From: Limnohabitans sp.
GTDB lineage: Bacteria > Planctomycetota > Phycisphaerae > Phycisphaerales > SM1A02
Length of the DNA stretch: 10,074 bases
Direction of reading: 5' to 3'
NCBI GenBank assembly: GCA_030054275.1
Contig: JASGCF010000095.1
Span: 1 to 10,074 of the forward strand
In this document: positions 8,068-10,074 of the stretch, in pieces
How positions within the stretch are numbered: the first letter of the stretch is position 1
Layout: the number at the start of each line of letters is the position of its first letter
Notes under the pieces: generated by a model
The model's input: only the letters and a program-made list of their open reading frames with translations
Databases searched by the model: none
What the model was told of the DNA's origin: nothing
Position numbers and translations under genes: made by a program

Positions 8068-10074
8068 CGCCACCCATCCACATATTGAACCGCTCGTCTT
8101 CGCGAGATGCTTGCTCTTGGTCTTTCACGAGCCCCGGCACGAGTGCAGCGTTTTCTGCGCCAAGAATGCGGCGCAACTCAGCGAGAGCCTTCTCGGTGCG
8201 CTCGTTACGATTGAAGCGCGCTTTTTCAACTTTTTCCGCGCGCTTTTGATACTCAGCCCAAGTTGCCTCGTCTGCAACACCTGTCATCGGTTGGTCTGCG
8301 GGCATGACCATCTCGTCACTGAACTTTTCAAACACCACCGAGTACTCCGCCGCGAGCGCCGTGATCCGAGCACGCTGATCTTCTGAAAGCCCGGACAGCA
8401 TTTGCGCTGCGTCAAGTTGTACTTGCGCATTGTCCGCGCGCTTGTAGACCTCTGGATATGCCGACGCGAGGACCGCTCGTCGGAAATCACGAGCGAGCAT
8501 CGCATCATTGGCGTGCGTGTTGAAAGCATCCACGAAGGTCTTCGTCAGCAGTTCGCCAAACGCCCGATCTGATTGACCCGCCTTCAGCATGAGTTCGCCG
8601 TATTCGCGCGAAGCGCGTTCCACAGCAGCCTGATCGCGCGTTGCGAAGACGCGCTCTGCCGCATGCTTTCGGTGCGTAAGTTCAAGTCGCTCCTGAACCC
8701 GTGCTGCCAGCGAACTCGCAAGTGCTGCAAACTCGGCTTTTGCACCTTCAAGAACAGTGCGCGCCATCGCTGGATCGACCTTCGCGCGCGCGAAGTTCCG
8801 TGAAAGCGGCAACGGGACGCCCGTGTCCGCGCCACGCATGTCGGAGCGCGAGACGGCAACATCAGTACGCTCAAGTCGCAAGAGTACGAAGAGTGCGTCA
8901 TCTGCGGCTAGCCCAAGCGCGCTTGCCAGATCCGCGTAGAGTTTCTCGTCGAGTTCGAACGCGAGCGTGGCGACACGCGTGCGCAACGACTCGAATTCGC
9001 GTACCAACGCTTCGTCGTAGCGCAGCATGCCTGCATCGTCGGTTGTCATGCGTCGACGAGCGACTTCGACCATGCGCGCTGCGAGTGGCGCAATCTGTGC
9101 ATCCCACTGCGCACTTTTCCAGCCATCCACCACCGCCTCAATGACCGCCTGTGAACTACTGTCGATGCCAATCATTTTCGCAATGCGCACGACATCATCT
9201 GCTGTCATCGCATCGATCGCCTGACCCGCACTTCCCTCGAGAAATGCCGATCGCAGACGAGCATCGTTGAGCGCAGTTGCTTCGCTCGCGTCATCCTCTG
9301 CCTTGGGCGCGCTCGCCACGCGATAGAGTTCGACTTCTGTTCCGTCCTCTTCGTAGCCAGTCGATGAAAGCACATAGCGCGACGCATGGTCGAGAAGTTT
9401 CGAGGCAATTTGTTTCAGCGTTGCGTTACCAACATCTCTGTATTGCCGACGCGCAGCGCTCACCGTTTCAGATTCTGCACCCGAAAACATGCCGGCACTC
9501 AAAGGCGCTTCAAGCATGGCCTCTGCCAACTTTTCGCTCGCCTGCGCTTGATCGCGTCGCCACGCCTTCAGAATATTCGCGATCTCAACTTTCACTTCAG
9601 GCGTGAGGTCGGGATCGCGGTCGATGCGTCCTCCGAGTGACCGCATGCGTGTCCGCGACATGCTGCCCCGACCACCACCGAACCCAACGCTGTTGACAGC
9701 CGCATCGGCGACATCAAGCCGCAAGAGAACCCCTGATTCCTCGGGGAGTAACGCAGCGAGAGCAGCAGCACCGGCGCGATTCGCCTGAAAGTTCGACTGC
9801 ACACTCTTGCGCACTTCTGCGCCCAGCGCCGTTATTTTTTCCATCATCGCCCGCTGCTGCGCTTCCATCGCTTGAAACGACTCGGGGTTGTTCGGATCAA
9901 CCGCTTGAGCCGCCGCTTGCGCGGATTCCTGCATCGACATCATCACATCGAAGAATCCAACCAGCGCTTTGCGCACCTCTGAGTTGTATTCGCGTGCCTG
10001 TCCGAGCGTACGACTCTCCTGAGAGCGCAGCACAGCATCGAATGCCTCGCGGTTCTCTGTGGAAACCTTGCTGA
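8057..10074 (-). CDS. Large helical repeat protein of unknown function, N-terminus cut by the right edge
   Basis: The frame is open to the right edge, so the true start lies outside the window; a GTG at 10033 is internal to the open frame and need not be the start. At least 671 residues are visible, counted from the codon at 10072-10070. They are nearly all helical, rich in Ala, Arg and Glu, and contain no cysteine. Four similar segments recur: around 154-187 (DLTPEVKVEI), 299-333 (GIDSSSQAVIEAVVDGW), 431-461 (KVDPAMARTVLEGAKAEF) and 558-588 (GLSEDQRARITALAAEY), each 127 to 147 residues from the next. The form L-S/T-x-x-Q followed by a helix with an aromatic recalls LTxxQ motifs of Spy/CpxP-type periplasmic proteins; that likeness is inference. 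A second repeated block, VLLRL with D-x-AV shortly after, occurs at 115-126 and 396-407. The stop overlaps the start of the next gene, suggesting shared expression. No enzymatic motif was seen. Confidence 0.85.
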   Translation of the reverse strand, partial: SKVSTENREAFDAVLRSQESRTLGQAREYNSEVRKALVGFFDVMMSMQESAQAAAQAVDPNNPESFQAMEAQQRAMMEKITALGAEVRKSVQSNFQANRAGAAALAALLPEESGVLLRLDVADAAVNSVGFGGGRGSMSRTRMRSLGGRIDRDPDLTPEVKVEIANILKAWRRDQAQASEKLAEAMLEAPLSAGMFSGAESETVSAARRQYRDVGNATLKQIASKLLDHASRYVLSSTGYEEDGTEVELYRVASAPKAEDDASEATALNDARLRSAFLEGSAGQAIDAMTADDVVRIAKMIGIDSSSQAVIEAVVDGWKSAQWDAQIAPLAARMVEVARRRMTTDDAGMLRYDEALVREFESLRTRVATLAFELDEKLYADLASALGLAADDALFVLLRLERTDVAVSRSDMRGADTGVPLPLSRNFARAKVDPAMARTVLEGAKAEFAALASSLAARVQERLELTHRKHAAERVFATRDQAAVERASREYGELMLKAGQSDRAFGELLTKTFVDAFNTHANDAMLARDFRRAVLASAYPEVYKRADNAQVQLDAAQMLSGLSEDQRARITALAAEYSVVFEKFSDEMVMPADQPMTGVADEATWAEYQKRAEKVEKARFNRNERTEKALAELRRILGAENAALVPGLVKDQEQASREDERFNMWMGGDED
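8309..8401 (-). repeat. LTxxQ-like helical segment, copy 4
   Basis: This codes for visible residues 558-588. GLSEDQRARITALAAEY is the clearest LTxxQ-type match of the four and is followed by a charged helix. Confidence 0.45.
8690..8782 (-). repeat. LTxxQ-like helical segment, copy 3
   Basis: This codes for visible residues 431-461. It begins KVDPAMARTVLEGAKAEF. It is the weakest copy because it lacks the Gln, but it has the same helix with an aromatic and falls at the expected interval. Confidence 0.3.
9074..9178 (-). repeat. LTxxQ-like helical segment, copy 2
   Basis: This codes for visible residues 299-333. GIDSSSQAVIEAVVDGW matches copy 1 in the spacing of the first hydrophobic residue, the helix and the closing Trp. 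Confidence 0.4.
9512..9613 (-). repeat. LTxxQ-like helical segment, copy 1
   Basis: This codes for visible residues 154-187 of the partial right-edge protein. It begins DLTPEVKVEIANILKAW and continues as a charged helix. It is the first of four related segments; the likeness is at the level of pattern, not strong identity. Confidence 0.4.

Noticed and set aside
1..10074. High frequency of GATC sites
   Set aside because: My hand count is a little over 80, about twice what base composition alone predicts, but frequent ATC and GAT codons next to G- or C-bounded codons could explain this. It does not cluster in any noncoding stretch.
1..10074. CRISPR arrays, tRNA genes, insertion sequences and toxin-antitoxin pairs
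   Set aside because: No regularly spaced direct repeats, cloverleaf-like segments, transposase motifs or small paired frames were found. Nearly all the sequence is taken up by the genes listed.

Overview
The window holds five or six genes, all read from the minus strand, with almost no space between them. By eye the GC content is in the high 50s per cent. There are no tRNA or rRNA genes, insertion sequences, phage genes or CRISPR arrays. My best guess for the source is a planctomycete, perhaps of the Phycisphaerae type. That rests on two inferences: large exported helical proteins with repeated LTxxQ-like modules, and an exported gingipain-like (clan CD fold) protein with no obvious catalytic cysteine. 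It does not rest on any marker gene.

In transcription order, from right to left, the layout is as follows. (1) Positions 10074 to 8057 encode a large helical protein cut by the right edge; at least 671 residues are visible, none is cysteine, and four LTxxQ-like helical segments are spaced 127 to 147 residues apart. (2) Positions 8067 to 5341 encode a protein of about 908 residues with a signal peptide and an acidic serine-rich linker; its start overlaps the end of the previous gene. (3) A 109-base gap follows, with a weak terminator-like hairpin and a ribosome binding site. (4) Positions 5231 to 3708 encode glycerol kinase (GlpK). (5) Positions 3711 to 2134 encode FAD-dependent glycerol-3-phosphate dehydrogenase (GlpD), coupled to glpK by an ATGA overlap. 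(6) Positions 2121 to 88 encode an exported 677-residue protein with features of the peptidase C25 fold. (7) Positions 122 to 1 may hold the start of another gene, cut by the left edge.

glpK and glpD form a clear functional unit: glycerol is phosphorylated by GlpK, and glycerol 3-phosphate is then oxidised to dihydroxyacetone phosphate by GlpD, feeding electrons to quinone. No glycerol facilitator (glpF) or glp regulator lies in the window. The exported proteins on either side have no evident link to glycerol. Because spacing is tight, the 677-residue gene may be co-transcribed with glpKD, and the two large helical-protein genes probably form their own transcription unit.

I found no convincing new defence or mobile system. 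The parts most worth a second look are the two adjacent helical-repeat proteins and the C25-like protein that seems to have lost its nucleophile.
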